NCBI RefSeq assembly: GCF_040712075.1
Contig: NZ_JBFCVL010000004.1
Span: 372,001-436,000, forward strand
Origin: Fodinicurvata sp. EGI_FJ10296
GTDB lineage: Bacteria; Pseudomonadota; Alphaproteobacteria; DSM-16000; Inquilinaceae
DNA length: 64,000 nt
Direction of reading: 5' to 3'
How positions within the stretch are numbered: the stretch's first letter is position 1; the number at the start of each line of letters is the position of its first letter. The notes under the pieces were generated by a model. It searched no databases and had not been told where the DNA came from. It worked only from the letters and a program-made list of their open reading frames with translations. Of this stretch, positions 34,021 through 43,075 are shown one piece after another. Both the position numbers and the translations under genes were made by a program.

Positions 34021-35442
34021 ATGACGACACGCAAGGTCCAGGGAATCCTTCGTAACGGCACCGTGGTCGATCCCGTCAACGGCATCAATCGCACCGCCGA
34101 TCTGGTTTTCGACGACGGCCGGATTGTCGAGCGCGATCCGTCAGAATCGATCAGCGCCACGCACGACATCGACGCGGCCGGACTGCTGGTGGTGCCGGGC
34201 ATCATCGATATTCACGTTCACGCCTCGCCATGGCTGGGCGGCCGCCACGCCCACCGGATGCTGGCATCGGCCGGTATAACGACGGCATTGGAAATGGCCG
34301 GTCCGATCGACGGCATGGTCGATTTCGCCGGCAAATTCGGCGCCGGTTTGAACATGGCGTGCATCAATTATGTTCGCCCGGGCCATACCGTGCGCGACAC
34401 CGACCCCGGCGAAGACGAACTGCGCGACCTGCTGGCATCCAGTCTGGACAGCGGCGCCATCGGGCTGAAACTGCTGGGCGGTCACTTCCCCCTGACGCCG
34501 GACGCCTCAGCGGCGACGATCAAGGTCGCGGCGGAAGCCGGCGCCTATGTCGCCTTTCACGCCGGCACGCTGGAGTCGGGCTCGCACATCGACGGAATGC
34601 TGGAAGCCTGCGCATTGGCCGCCGGAAATCCGCTGCACTTGCCGCATATCAACAGCTATACGCGCGGCCAGAAGCGCGACGCCATGGCCGAGGGCGAGCT
34701 TGCACTGACGACGCTGTTGCAGCATCCGAACATCTGGTCGGAGTCCTATCTCTCGCCCATCAACGCCACCAGCGCGAAATGCAGCAATGGCGCCCCGGAA
34801 AGCCTGACCACGCGGACCTGGCTCGAAAAGGGAGGCTATGCGCCCGACGAAGCGGGACTGGAGACCGCCCTGCGCAACGGCTGGGCCCAGCTGAACCTGG
34901 AGACAGACGACGCCGTCGTGCTGGCCACAGGCGACGATGCGGTCGCGGCCTGGCGCGCCGCAGACACCAAACTCGGCGTCAGTTTCGCCGTCAATCCCAG
35001 CGAACCGCGTCTGAGACTGGCCACCGCCCGCGACCCGGACCGCGGTTTCGTGGTCGATGCGCTGGCCACGGACGGCGGCGGCATTCCTCGCAACGTCATC
35101 ATCGACATGGGCCTGTCGCTGGTTCGCCTTGAAGCCATCAGCATCGACGATTTCGTGATCAAATCCAGCGCCACACCCGCCCGGATTCTGGGCTTGCCGG
35201 ACAAGGGCCATCTCGGGGCCGGCGCCGATGCCGACATCACGATCATCGATTTCGACCGCCAGCGTCCGGTGTCCAGTTTCGTCGGCGGCGAGCCGGTCCT
35301 TCTCGACGGCAAGATCGTCGGAAAGGGCACCCGCCTGATAACGACGCCCCGGGGCCGGAAGGTCGTGAGCGAACGCGGCATTGAAGGGCCGATCGTCCCG
35401 CTCGGCACGATGCTCCCGAAAAGAAGGACGGCAACCGCATGA
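34021..35442 (+). CDS. amidohydrolase family protein (dihydroorotase/D-aminoacylase-like)
   Basis: A 473-residue metal-dependent hydrolase. 'GLLVVPGIIDIHVHASPW' holds the HxH metal motif at the end of strand 1. 'LLGGHFPLTPDA', 'VAFHAGTLESGSHIDGM' and 'LHLPHINSYTRGQ' provide further His residues, and 'NLETDD' may provide the Asp. 'TPARILGLPDKGHLGAGADADITIIDFD' is the typical composite-domain ending. It probably hydrolyses an amide or cyclic imide bond; the substrate is likely what the adjacent TRAP system imports or a derivative of it. ATG 34021 is used, and its stop overlaps the next start (ATGA). Confidence 0.85.
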   Translation: MTTRKVQGILRNGTVVDPVNGINRTADLVFDDGRIVERDPSESISATHDIDAAGLLVVPGIIDIHVHASPWLGGRHAHRMLASAGITTALEMAGPIDGMVDFAGKFGAGLNMACINYVRPGHTVRDTDPGEDELRDLLASSLDSGAIGLKLLGGHFPLTPDASAATIKVAAEAGAYVAFHAGTLESGSHIDGMLEACALAAGNPLHLPHINSYTRGQKRDAMAEGELALTTLLQHPNIWSESYLSPINATSAKCSNGAPESLTTRTWLEKGGYAPDEAGLETALRNGWAQLNLETDDAVVLATGDDAVAAWRAADTKLGVSFAVNPSEPRLRLATARDPDRGFVVDALATDGGGIPRNVIIDMGLSLVRLEAISIDDFVIKSSATPARILGLPDKGHLGAGADADITIIDFDRQRPVSSFVGGEPVLLDGKIVGKGTRLITTPRGRKVVSERGIEGPIVPLGTMLPKRRTATA

Positions 35443-36257
35443 CATCCGGTTATACCTCGACACTCGAACGGCCCGACGGCGGCGTCCTGACCTATGACGT
35501 GGTCGGCGACGGACCGCCGCTGGTGCTGATTTCCGGACTTGGCGGCACCTCGGCATTCTGGAAGCCGTTCTCGGCCCATTTGTCGGATCGGTTCACGGTA
35601 CTCAGTTTCGACCAGCCGGGCATTGCACGAAGCAGGCGCGGCAAGGCGGCATGCACCATCGCGCAGTTCGCCAACGATGTACTGGCCCTGATGGACCATG
35701 TATTTCCCGGCCAGACCGCGACCGTCATGGGCCACTCCATGGGCGGCGCCGTCGCGCAGACTCTGGCCGCAACCCAACCGGCCCGGATCGCCAGGCTGAT
35801 CCTCAGCGGCACCTGGCTGGAAACCGACGCCTATATGCGAGCCCAGTTCGAGTTCCGACGCGCCCTGCTCGACCGGGCGCCGGAACTGCATGCCGGATTT
35901 CAACGCCTGCTTTCCCGCTCTCCCGACCGCGATGGAACCGGCGTCGGGGCCGGCGCCTGGGACGGGTTGATCGAGCCGAACCACGGCATGACCGCCGCCG
36001 CCGTCGCGACCTATAACGAGCGCGTCGCGGCCATACTGGACTTTTCCGGCAAGACCCTGGCGCCACGCCTGACGATGCCATGCCTCGTTCTGGGGGTTCG
36101 CGACGATCAGGTCGTGCCGTTCCATCACCAGCGCGACGTGCATGCCGCCATCCCCGGCAGCACACTGTCAACGCTGGATTATGGCGGGCACTTCTATCCC
36201 AACGCCCGGCCCGACGCGACAGCCGGACTGGTGCTGGAGTGGCTGGATAGTCTCTGA
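35439..36257 (+). CDS. alpha/beta hydrolase
   Basis: A 272-residue hydrolase with 'PPLVLISGLGGTSAFWKPFSAHLSDRFTVLSFDQPGIARS' (oxyanion strand), nucleophile Ser in 'VMGHSMGGAVAQ', Asp in 'VLGVRDDQVVPF' and His in 'DYGGHFYPN', the complete triad. It resembles 3-oxoadipate enol-lactonase-like and carboxylesterase-like enzymes. It overlaps the amidohydrolase gene by four bases, so both act in the same pathway, probably opening a lactone or ester formed from the imported compound. Confidence 0.88.
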   Translation: MTSGYTSTLERPDGGVLTYDVVGDGPPLVLISGLGGTSAFWKPFSAHLSDRFTVLSFDQPGIARSRRGKAACTIAQFANDVLALMDHVFPGQTATVMGHSMGGAVAQTLAATQPARIARLILSGTWLETDAYMRAQFEFRRALLDRAPELHAGFQRLLSRSPDRDGTGVGAGAWDGLIEPNHGMTAAAVATYNERVAAILDFSGKTLAPRLTMPCLVLGVRDDQVVPFHHQRDVHAAIPGSTLSTLDYGGHFYPNARPDATAGLVLEWLDSL

Positions 36258-36273
36258 AGCATAGAGCCGACCG

Positions 36274-37299
36274 TCAGATCGGGGATTGCCCATCGCCGGA
36301 AGACTCGCGAACCACCAGTTCCGTCGGCAATACGATTTCACGGCCCGGACCGGTGCGTCGCTGCGATGATGACAGCGTCTCAAGCAGCAGTTCGGCCGCC
36401 CGGCGCCCCCAGGCCGGAACATTCCAGCGGATCGCGGTTACCGACGGTGTCGCCAGTTCGGCCAGTTCGGAATCGCAGCCGGCGACCACGGCGACATCCC
36501 GCCCGACCTGCAACCCGCGTTGGCGCACACCGCGCAGCACGGCCGGCAGCAACGCCATGCCGCCGGCGATGATCGCGGTTGGCGGTGGAGTGGCATCCAG
36601 CATGCCAAGGACGCGGTGGAGCGACTGGTCGGCATAGAAGCTGTCCGCCGCGATCAGTGTTCGATCGATCGGCAAGCCATGGTCGGCCAGCGATGCCTCG
36701 TACGCGGCCAACCGCTGGCGGGCCGGGCGCATCGACGGACGGCCCGTGACCAGCGCGATGCGGCGATGCCCGCCGTCTACCAGATGGTCGATAGCCGCAC
36801 GCATCCCGGCGGCATGGTCGAGCACCACGGAATCCGCCCCGTGTTCGGCGTCGCGGTCGATATAGACCACCGGAATGCCGAGTTTCGCCAGCGCCGCGCC
36901 GACCGCCGGGTCGCTATCGTCGCTGCGCGTCATCAGCAATCCGTCGACCCGCCGGCGGCCCAGCACCTTGATCAGATCGAGTTCCTGGGCGGTGTCCTCG
37001 TCGGTGTTCGCCAGCATCAGTGTGTACCCGGCGTCGCGCATGACCGCTTCGGCCGCACGGGTAAAGGTGGCGAATTCCGGGATCGAGCTGTCGCGGACGG
37101 CACAGGCGATCGTCCGGGTCGAACGGGTGCGCATCGCCTGCGCCGTGGCGTCGGGCTGATAACCGAGATCGGCCATCGCCTTTTCCACCCGCGCCCGCAA
37201 ACCAGGCCCGACCTGAGGGTGGCCGTGGACGACGCGCGAGACCGTGGCAATCGCGACCCCGGCCTCGGCCGCGACATCCCGGATCGTTACGGCCGGCAA
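36274..37299 (-). CDS. LacI family transcriptional regulator
   Basis: A 341-residue regulator. The LacI helix-turn-helix 'TIRDVAAEAGVAIATVSRVVHGHPQVGPGLRARVEKAMADLGYQPDATAQAMRT' is complete with hinge, followed by the periplasmic-binding-protein-like ligand domain. The start appears to be TTG 37299; GGGGGA seven to eight bases upstream belongs to the interspersed repeat, copy 2. It is the last gene of the minus-strand CoA-transferase operon and probably binds the AGAAAACGTTTTCT palindrome at 43104-43117. It ends 16 bases from the convergent alpha/beta hydrolase gene. Confidence 0.9.
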   Translation of the reverse strand: MPAVTIRDVAAEAGVAIATVSRVVHGHPQVGPGLRARVEKAMADLGYQPDATAQAMRTRSTRTIACAVRDSSIPEFATFTRAAEAVMRDAGYTLMLANTDEDTAQELDLIKVLGRRRVDGLLMTRSDDSDPAVGAALAKLGIPVVYIDRDAEHGADSVVLDHAAGMRAAIDHLVDGGHRRIALVTGRPSMRPARQRLAAYEASLADHGLPIDRTLIAADSFYADQSLHRVLGMLDATPPPTAIIAGGMALLPAVLRGVRQRGLQVGRDVAVVAGCDSELAELATPSVTAIRWNVPAWGRRAAELLLETLSSSQRRTGPGREIVLPTELVVRESSGDGQSPI

Positions 37300-37420
37300 G
37301 GAAAAATCCCCCTGCCCCGGACGCGCTGCGGCACGCAGTGACGCAGGCCAGCGCCGGGGCCCACACTGTCAACGCTCTCGCGGCACGTGTGGACCTCGGA
37401 CAGCGCTTCGCGCTTCCAGG
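37300..37420 (-). repeat. interspersed intergenic repeat, copy 2
   Basis: Reverse complement of this stretch matches 71-188. It fills most of the 145-base gap between the MmgE/PrpD gene and lacI. In the minus-strand sense it reads from the GGAAGCGCGAAGCG stem at 37416 to the GGGGGATTTTTCC tail at 37300, whose G-run may act as the ribosome binding site of lacI. Stems CCACAC/GTGTGG and CCCCGG/CCGGGG are conserved with sequence changes. Confidence 0.7.
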
Positions 37421-37444
37421 GAAGAAATTTTGGCACCCCCGCCG

Positions 37445-38803
37445 TCATGACGCCGTCAGCGGCAGGTCGCGCAGCGATGCGACATCCTTCAGATCGATCA
37501 GCCGGGCAAAGGCTGTTTCCGCCTGATCGTCCGGCAGGCGGCCCCGGCAGCAATCCCGGAACTTCGCCTGCAATTCCGCGCGCGTCAGCGGGTTGTCCCA
37601 GCTTCCACGGGCGTGGGCGACCGGCGGATGCGCGATCACACTGCCGTCAGTCAGGCGGACACTGACCGTATCCGCCGGCGCAAACGGCATGCTGACCATG
37701 GTCTCGTCGGTCGTCGTACAGGTGACCTTCTTCATCGCGTCGACAACATCGCCACGGCTGACGAATTCGTCGGTCAGTTCGGCCAGCCCGACCCGGCCGG
37801 CGACCAGCGACGACGCCATGGCGAATTCCAGCGAGAACTTCGCTTCCAGCCCGGTTTTGGGGGAATGGTTGCGCAGCATCAGCCGCGCGGTCGTTCCCAT
37901 ATGCACCATCACCTCCGACACGTCGGCCGGTGTCAGGGAGTGGCTTTCGACCAGCGCCAGCATGGCATCGATCGACCGATGGGTGGCATAGCAGATCGGA
38001 TAGCGTTTGACGTTGATGCCCTCGCGCAGCATGCGCCAGGTCTTGCCCAGCTGCCAATCGCCCCGCTCGACATCCGGATTGCCGCTGGCGGAATGCGCCC
38101 GCATGAAGCCGGTGCGATGTTCCAGCACATCCGGCGATCCGGTAAAGCCCGACGCCGCCAGCCGCGCGGCGATGACCCCGGACTGCGCCGCCCGGCCGGC
38201 ATGCAGCGACTTGGTCATGGTCCCGAAATTGGCCACCACACCCGATGCCAGCGACGCCGCGATGGCAATGGCATCCGCCGTTTGTTCCGCCGACAGCCGG
38301 TGCAGGCGGGCACACGCCGCCGCCACAGCCAGGGTGCCGGTCACCGCCGTGGGATGAAATCCGCGATCGTGCAGATGGCCGGGTTCCAGCTCGTCCAGCA
38401 GCGCCCAGGCTTCGTAACCGGCCGCATAGGCGGCCAGCGCGTCGCCGCCACTGGCGTTCAGATGCCAACCCTCGGCCAGGATCGCCGGTGTCAGGACGAC
38501 ACTGGTATGCCCATCGATGCCGACATCGTCGAAGTCGAGGACATGACCCGCGACCCCGTTCACAAGTGCGGCATCCGCCGGCGCCAGCCGCCGCCCCGAC
38601 GGGATGGCCGGGGCAACATCGTCGCCGGACCCTTCCTGGACCGTGGCGCCGACCAGACCCACAGCGGTCTCGTCGCAACCGGCGATCATGACGCCGACGC
38701 AATCGGTCATACCGGTGCTGGCGGTCTCGATACAGCGGTCCGGCAGATCGGCCGGATCGAGCGCCGAGACGAAGGCCGCGATGTCTTGTGTCAAACCGCC
38801 CAT
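37445..38803 (-). CDS. MmgE/PrpD family protein
   Basis: A 452-residue protein of the 2-methylcitrate dehydratase/aconitate decarboxylase superfamily. 'NGVAGHVLDFDDVGIDGHTSVVLTPAILAEGWHLNASGGDALAAYAAGYEAWALL' is the signature H-x-x-D-x-D-D region. 'KSLHAGRAAQSGVIAARLAASGFTG' and 'KRYPICYATHRSIDAMLAL' are further family motifs. It may dehydrate, decarboxylate or epimerise a hydroxy-dicarboxylate. ATG 38803 has AAAGGAGC upstream; the frame opens earlier inside the dehydrogenase gene. It is the fifth enzyme of the operon, 38 bases after the acyl-CoA dehydrogenase. Confidence 0.88.
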   Translation of the reverse strand: MGGLTQDIAAFVSALDPADLPDRCIETASTGMTDCVGVMIAGCDETAVGLVGATVQEGSGDDVAPAIPSGRRLAPADAALVNGVAGHVLDFDDVGIDGHTSVVLTPAILAEGWHLNASGGDALAAYAAGYEAWALLDELEPGHLHDRGFHPTAVTGTLAVAAACARLHRLSAEQTADAIAIAASLASGVVANFGTMTKSLHAGRAAQSGVIAARLAASGFTGSPDVLEHRTGFMRAHSASGNPDVERGDWQLGKTWRMLREGINVKRYPICYATHRSIDAMLALVESHSLTPADVSEVMVHMGTTARLMLRNHSPKTGLEAKFSLEFAMASSLVAGRVGLAELTDEFVSRGDVVDAMKKVTCTTTDETMVSMPFAPADTVSVRLTDGSVIAHPPVAHARGSWDNPLTRAELQAKFRDCCRGRLPDDQAETAFARLIDLKDVASLRDLPLTAS

Positions 38804-38841
38804 GGGTTGCTCCTTTGCAGACTGGATGAACGCCCCATCGC

Positions 38842-40041
38842 TCAGTACGAGCGTGGCAGGCCCAGAACCTTGGTGCCGACATAGGCAAGCACCATGTTGG
38901 TCGAGATCGGCGCGGTCTGATAGAGGCGTGTCTCGCGCCATTTGCGTTCGATATCGTATTCCTGGGCAAAGGCGAAACCGCCAAAGGTCTGCATCGCGGC
39001 CTCGGCGGCGTTCCACGCGGCCTCGGATGCCAGCAGCTTGGCGATGTTGGCGTCCGCACCGCAATCCGCGCCGGCCTGGAACAGCCCGGCGGCCCGGCGG
39101 CACATCATGTCGGCCGCCTGCAATTCGGCGTGGCAGCGGGCAAGCGGAAACTGAATGCCCTGATTGGCGCCGATCGGGCGGCCGAAAACCTCGCGGCTGC
39201 CGGCATATTCCGTGGCCTTGTTCAGCAGCCAGCGGCCGTCGCCCAGGGCTTCGGTGGCGACCAGAATGCGCTCGGCATTCATGCCGTCGAGAATATAGCC
39301 GAACCCCTTGCCCTCTTCACCGATCAGGCTGTCCGCCGGTATCTCCAGATCGTCGAAGAAGATCTCGGTCGTGTTGTGATTGATCATCGCCTTGATGGGC
39401 TCGATGCGCATGCCCTTGCCAACGGCTTCGCGCATGTCGACCAGGAAGACCGACAGCCCCTCGGTCTTGCGGCGCACCTCTTCCAACGGCGTCGTGCGGG
39501 CGAGCAGCAGCATCATGTCGGAATGAAGCGCGCGTGACGTCCACACCTTCTGGCCGTTGATGACATAGACATCGCCCCGCCGCTCGGCGCGTGTCTTCAG
39601 CTTGGTCGTGTCCGACCCGGTGTTTGGCTCGGTCACCGCAAAGGCCTGCAGACGAAGGTCGCCCGACGCGATCGACGGCAAATAGGCCTGTTTTTGCGCC
39701 TCGCTGCCGTGGCGCAGCAGCGTGCCCATGATATACATCTGGGCATGAGCCGGGCTGGCGGTGCAGCCGCTGGCATTGATTTCTTCCAGGATCACGGCGG
39801 CGGCCCGCAGCGGCAGCCCCGCGCCGCCATAGGCTTCCGGTATCAGAGCGGCCAGAAACCCGCCCCTGGTCAGTTCATCGACGAATTCGGTGGGATACCC
39901 CCGCCGGTCGTCGAGATCGCGCCAGTAGGTCGCCGGATACTGCGCGCAGATCCGCCGGACGGACTCGCGCAGTTCGGCATAATCCTCGCCCAGCTCGACC
40001 GACACGCCGTCGGCCGTTCCACGCTTTTGGGTATTCGTCAT
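38842..40041 (-). CDS. acyl-CoA dehydrogenase
   Basis: A 399-residue FAD enzyme with standard architecture. 'GGFLAALIPEAYGGAGLPLRAAAVILEEINASGC' is N-terminal, 'LQAFAVTEPNTGSDTTKLKTRAERRGDVYVINGQKVWTSRA' the flavin loop, 'EVFGRPIGANQGIQFPLA' mid-helix and 'QTFGGFAFAQEYDIERKWRETRLYQTAPISTNM' the C-terminal part; a Glu equivalent to the catalytic base is expected in this last region. It would introduce a 2,3 double bond into the CoA ester made by the operon's CoA transferase. The start is one of two adjacent ATGs (40044 or 40041); 40041 has better spacing from GGGAAG. Confidence 0.92.
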   Translation of the reverse strand: MTNTQKRGTADGVSVELGEDYAELRESVRRICAQYPATYWRDLDDRRGYPTEFVDELTRGGFLAALIPEAYGGAGLPLRAAAVILEEINASGCTASPAHAQMYIMGTLLRHGSEAQKQAYLPSIASGDLRLQAFAVTEPNTGSDTTKLKTRAERRGDVYVINGQKVWTSRALHSDMMLLLARTTPLEEVRRKTEGLSVFLVDMREAVGKGMRIEPIKAMINHNTTEIFFDDLEIPADSLIGEEGKGFGYILDGMNAERILVATEALGDGRWLLNKATEYAGSREVFGRPIGANQGIQFPLARCHAELQAADMMCRRAAGLFQAGADCGADANIAKLLASEAAWNAAEAAMQTFGGFAFAQEYDIERKWRETRLYQTAPISTNMVLAYVGTKVLGLPRSY

Positions 40042-40103
40042 CATTGTCTTCCCGGTTTGCCGCCCGTTGCCGGCGCCGAATTGGCGCGGCGGGCGGCGCA
40101 GGT

Positions 40104-41060
40104 TCAAGCCACCAGATCGATCGGCTGGCGAAAGGATTTCGGCAGGCCGGCACGCTCCATGGCCCCGGCGAACCGCTCGCCCGGCAGCCATGTCTCGACC
40201 TCGCGCCGCCACGAAACCAGTGCCTCGATATCGAGACCGGTGTCGAAGCCCATGGATTCCAGAAGGAAGGCGCAATCTTCGGTGTTGATGTTGCCGGTCG
40301 CGCCCGGCGCAAACGGACAGCCGCCCAATCCGCCAAGCGAGGCATCGAACCGGCGCACGCCGGCATCCAGCGCGCCGACGACATTGGCCAGCCCCAGCCC
40401 GCGCGTGTCGTGGAAATGCGCGGCCACAGGGACCGACCCGGCGACCTTGACGATGGCACCGAGAATGCGCCGCACCTGGGCCGGATTGCCATAACCGACG
40501 GTATCGGCCACGATCAGTTCGTCGGCTCCCATCTCCAGCAGCGTCTCGGCCAGCTTCAGCACCCGCTTTTCCGATACCGCGCCGGAGATCGTGCAGCCGA
40601 ACGCCGTGGCGATGCCGGCGGCGACGCGAACGCTGCCGGCAGCCTGCTGATCACGCAGACTTACGATGCGGCCGAAATCCTCCACCGAGTCCGCCACGCT
40701 GCGCCGAACATTGGCGAGGTTATGCTCTTCGCTGACCGACATGACATAGTTGATCTTGGGCATGCCAAGCGCCATCGCCCGCTCCGCCCCCTTCAGATTC
40801 GGCACCAGAGCGGCCGGAACGAAGCTGCCGTTTCTGGCCTCGTCCAACGCCAGCGCGCCCTTGGCCACGTCTTCGGCATCGGCGAATTGCGGGACGATCT
40901 TCGCCGGCACGAAGGACGTGATCTCCGCCTCCTGGATGCCGGCGGCGACCGAGGCCCGGCACCAGGCCAGCTTCCTGTCAGTCGCCACGAAGTCCTTGAC
41001 GAGTTGCAGGCCGTCGCGCAGCCCCACTTCGCGGATATAGGCTTTTTCCGTCATCGTCAT
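40104..41060 (-). CDS. hydroxymethylglutaryl-CoA lyase family protein
   Basis: A 318-residue TIM-barrel lyase. 'IREVGLRDGLQLV' binds the metal (R-D), 'AAHFHDTRGLGLANVVGALDAG' has the H-x-H metal ligands, and 'GLGGCPFAPGATGNINTED' is the HMG-CoA lyase signature with the catalytic Cys. The reaction is retro-Claisen cleavage, for example HMG-CoA to acetoacetate and acetyl-CoA, or citramalyl-CoA-like substrates. It sits between an acyl-CoA dehydrogenase and an enoyl-CoA hydratase in one operon, which fits a branched dicarboxylate route. Confidence 0.92.
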   Translation of the reverse strand: MTMTEKAYIREVGLRDGLQLVKDFVATDRKLAWCRASVAAGIQEAEITSFVPAKIVPQFADAEDVAKGALALDEARNGSFVPAALVPNLKGAERAMALGMPKINYVMSVSEEHNLANVRRSVADSVEDFGRIVSLRDQQAAGSVRVAAGIATAFGCTISGAVSEKRVLKLAETLLEMGADELIVADTVGYGNPAQVRRILGAIVKVAGSVPVAAHFHDTRGLGLANVVGALDAGVRRFDASLGGLGGCPFAPGATGNINTEDCAFLLESMGFDTGLDIEALVSWRREVETWLPGERFAGAMERAGLPKSFRQPIDLVA

Positions 41061-41079
41061 GTCCTCTTAATGGCCCCGG

Positions 41080-41895
41080 TTAATTGCCCCGGAAGACCGG
41101 CTTGCGCTTTTCGTTGAAGGCCAGAATGCCTTCCTGGCGATCCTTCGTCGGCACCGTGCGGTTATAGGCCTCGATCTCGAAGGCCAGACCGTCGGCAAGC
41201 GACATTTGCATACCCCTGCGGATCGCCTGTTTGGCCTGACGGATCGATACCGGCGCATTGCCGGCGATGCGCGCAGCAGTCGCGACAACGTCGTTTGCCA
41301 GATCGGCCGGTGCCGACACGGTATTGACCAGCCCCCATTCCTTTGCCTCGGCGGCGGTAAAGGGCGTGCCGGTCAGAATGATCTCCATCGCGCGGCGTTG
41401 ACCGACAGCGCGCGGCAGGTTCTGCGTGCCCCCGGCACCGGGAATGATCCCCAGCGTCACCTCGGTCAGCGCGAAACGGGCCGTATCGGCGGCATAGACA
41501 AAGTCCATGGCCGCCGCGATCTCGCAGCCGCCGCCATAGGCCGCGCCGTTGACCGCCCCGATCAGCGGCAGCGGACATCCGATCAGCGCCCGCACCATGC
41601 GTTCGAAAACCAGGTGCTGCGCGCCCCAGGTTTCGTCCGACATGCCCTTGCGTTCTTTCAGGTCGCCGCCGGCGCAAAACGCCTTCTCGCCAGCGCCGGT
41701 CAGGATCACACAGCGATAGCCCTCGACATCAACCGACAGCCTTTCGAACACGGCGGTCAGGTCGTGGCCCATCTGCGTGTTCATGGCATTGGCGGCCTGG
41801 GGACGGTTCAGGGTCACGCGCAACACGTATTCGGCGGGGGAATCCAGGGTCAGCGTTTCGAACGCTGTATCAATCAAAGTCGCGGGGAGAGTCAC
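41080..41895 (-). CDS. enoyl-CoA hydratase/isomerase family protein
   Basis: A 271-residue crotonase. 'LNRPQAANAMNTQM' is N-terminal, 'FCAGGDLKERKGM' the first oxyanion-hole segment, 'NGAAYGGGCEIAAAMDFVYAADTARFALTEVTLGIIPGAGGTQNLPRAVG' the second with the Glu candidates (E in ALTEV), and 'FNEKRKPVF' the C-terminus. It resembles methylglutaconyl-CoA hydratase-type members. The start is set at GTG 41895, 13 bases after the CoA-transferase stop; the open frame starts earlier inside that gene. AAGGA lies about 11 bases upstream. Confidence 0.9.
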   Translation of the reverse strand: MTLPATLIDTAFETLTLDSPAEYVLRVTLNRPQAANAMNTQMGHDLTAVFERLSVDVEGYRCVILTGAGEKAFCAGGDLKERKGMSDETWGAQHLVFERMVRALIGCPLPLIGAVNGAAYGGGCEIAAAMDFVYAADTARFALTEVTLGIIPGAGGTQNLPRAVGQRRAMEIILTGTPFTAAEAKEWGLVNTVSAPADLANDVVATAARIAGNAPVSIRQAKQAIRRGMQMSLADGLAFEIEAYNRTVPTKDRQEGILAFNEKRKPVFRGN

Positions 41896-41908
41896 GAGAC
41901 TGCAATCC

Positions 41909-43045
41909 TTAGCTGTTGTGTTCGCCGAGCGTCGGCGCACGGCGGCGGGCGCGTGGGCGGGTGCCGTCGAAGCTCAAAGGCAGGCCGGGGAGCGGCAGGG
42001 TGTCGCCATCGGTCGGCGCCATGATCCCCAGTGCCTTGGTGTGGGGATGCTCCATAACCGCATCGACGGTCTGAATTGGGGCGTTCGGAACACCGGCCGC
42101 ATCGAGGATTGCCATCAGTTCGTCAAGCTCGAAGCCTGCAGCGGTGCGTGACAGTTCGGCAATCAGCCGATCGCGGCCCGCCACCCGGCCGGAATTGGTG
42201 GCGTAGCCCGGCTCGGCTGCCAGATCGTCGCGCCCGATCGCCCGGCACAGTTTTCCGAAAAGGCCGTCGTTGCCGGCGGCGATCATCAGCCAGCCATTCT
42301 TCGTGGCAAAGGCCTCGTAGGGCACGATTTCCGCAATGCCGGAGCCATGCGGCCGCCGCACCTCGCCGGACGCGGCATAACCGGCCAGATGAACGTTCAT
42401 CCAGGCAATGCCCGTCTCGTAAAGCGAGGTTGAAACCGTGCCGCCGGCACTGTCGCCCGGTGCCGCTTTGCCGTCGCGCGCCGCCAGCTTGGCCAGGATG
42501 CCGATCACCGCCCACATGCCGGAGCCCATATCCATCATCGACACGCCGACGCGCACCGGCGGACGCCCGCCCTCGCCCGTCACGCTCATCACGCCGGCAA
42601 AGGCCTGCACCAGCGGGTCATAGCCAGGCTTGTTGCCCAGCGGCCCGTTGCCGAACGCGCCGATGTCGCAACTGATCAGTGCCGGTTTGTCCTTTTGCAG
42701 GCTGTCGCCGTCCAGGCCATATTTCGCCAACACGCCGGCGCGCATATTCTGGATGACGATATCGCCCTCGGCGATGATCCGCTGACGCAGGGCCGCGCGC
42801 TGGCCTTCGTCGGCGAGATCGACGGCGATGCCTTCCTTGCCCCGGTTCAGGCCGTGAAAACACGCCGCATCCTCGCCCCAGAACGGGGGGCCCCAGCCGC
42901 GCGCATAGTCACCGCCGGTCGGATTTTCGACCTTGATGACCCGCGCGCCCAGATCCGCCAGGATCAGCCCGGCAAATGGCGCGGCCACGCTGTGACCGAA
43001 TTCGAATACGGTGATTCCGTCCAGGGGGGGAGTCTCTCCCGGCAT
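41909..43045 (-). CDS. CaiB/BaiF family CoA transferase
   Basis: A 378-residue class III CoA transferase. 'GITVFEFGHSVAAPFAGLILADLGARVIKVENPTGGDYARGWGPPF' is the N-terminal CoA-binding part, and 'FHGLNRGKEGIAVDLADEGQRAALR' and 'LISCDIGAFG' (catalytic Asp region) follow, then 'GYDPLVQAFAGVMSVTGE'. It moves CoA between acyl-CoA donors and a carboxylic acid. It is the first gene of the operon; ATG 43045 is preferred over GTG 43051 because AGGA lies nine bases upstream. The promoter at 43076-43104 and the palindrome at 43104-43117 precede it. Confidence 0.92.
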   Translation of the reverse strand: MPGETPPLDGITVFEFGHSVAAPFAGLILADLGARVIKVENPTGGDYARGWGPPFWGEDAACFHGLNRGKEGIAVDLADEGQRAALRQRIIAEGDIVIQNMRAGVLAKYGLDGDSLQKDKPALISCDIGAFGNGPLGNKPGYDPLVQAFAGVMSVTGEGGRPPVRVGVSMMDMGSGMWAVIGILAKLAARDGKAAPGDSAGGTVSTSLYETGIAWMNVHLAGYAASGEVRRPHGSGIAEIVPYEAFATKNGWLMIAAGNDGLFGKLCRAIGRDDLAAEPGYATNSGRVAGRDRLIAELSRTAAGFELDELMAILDAAGVPNAPIQTVDAVMEHPHTKALGIMAPTDGDTLPLPGLPLSFDGTRPRARRRAPTLGEHNS

Positions 43046-43075
43046 TGACACGCTTCCTCGCTGTTATGGCGGCGA

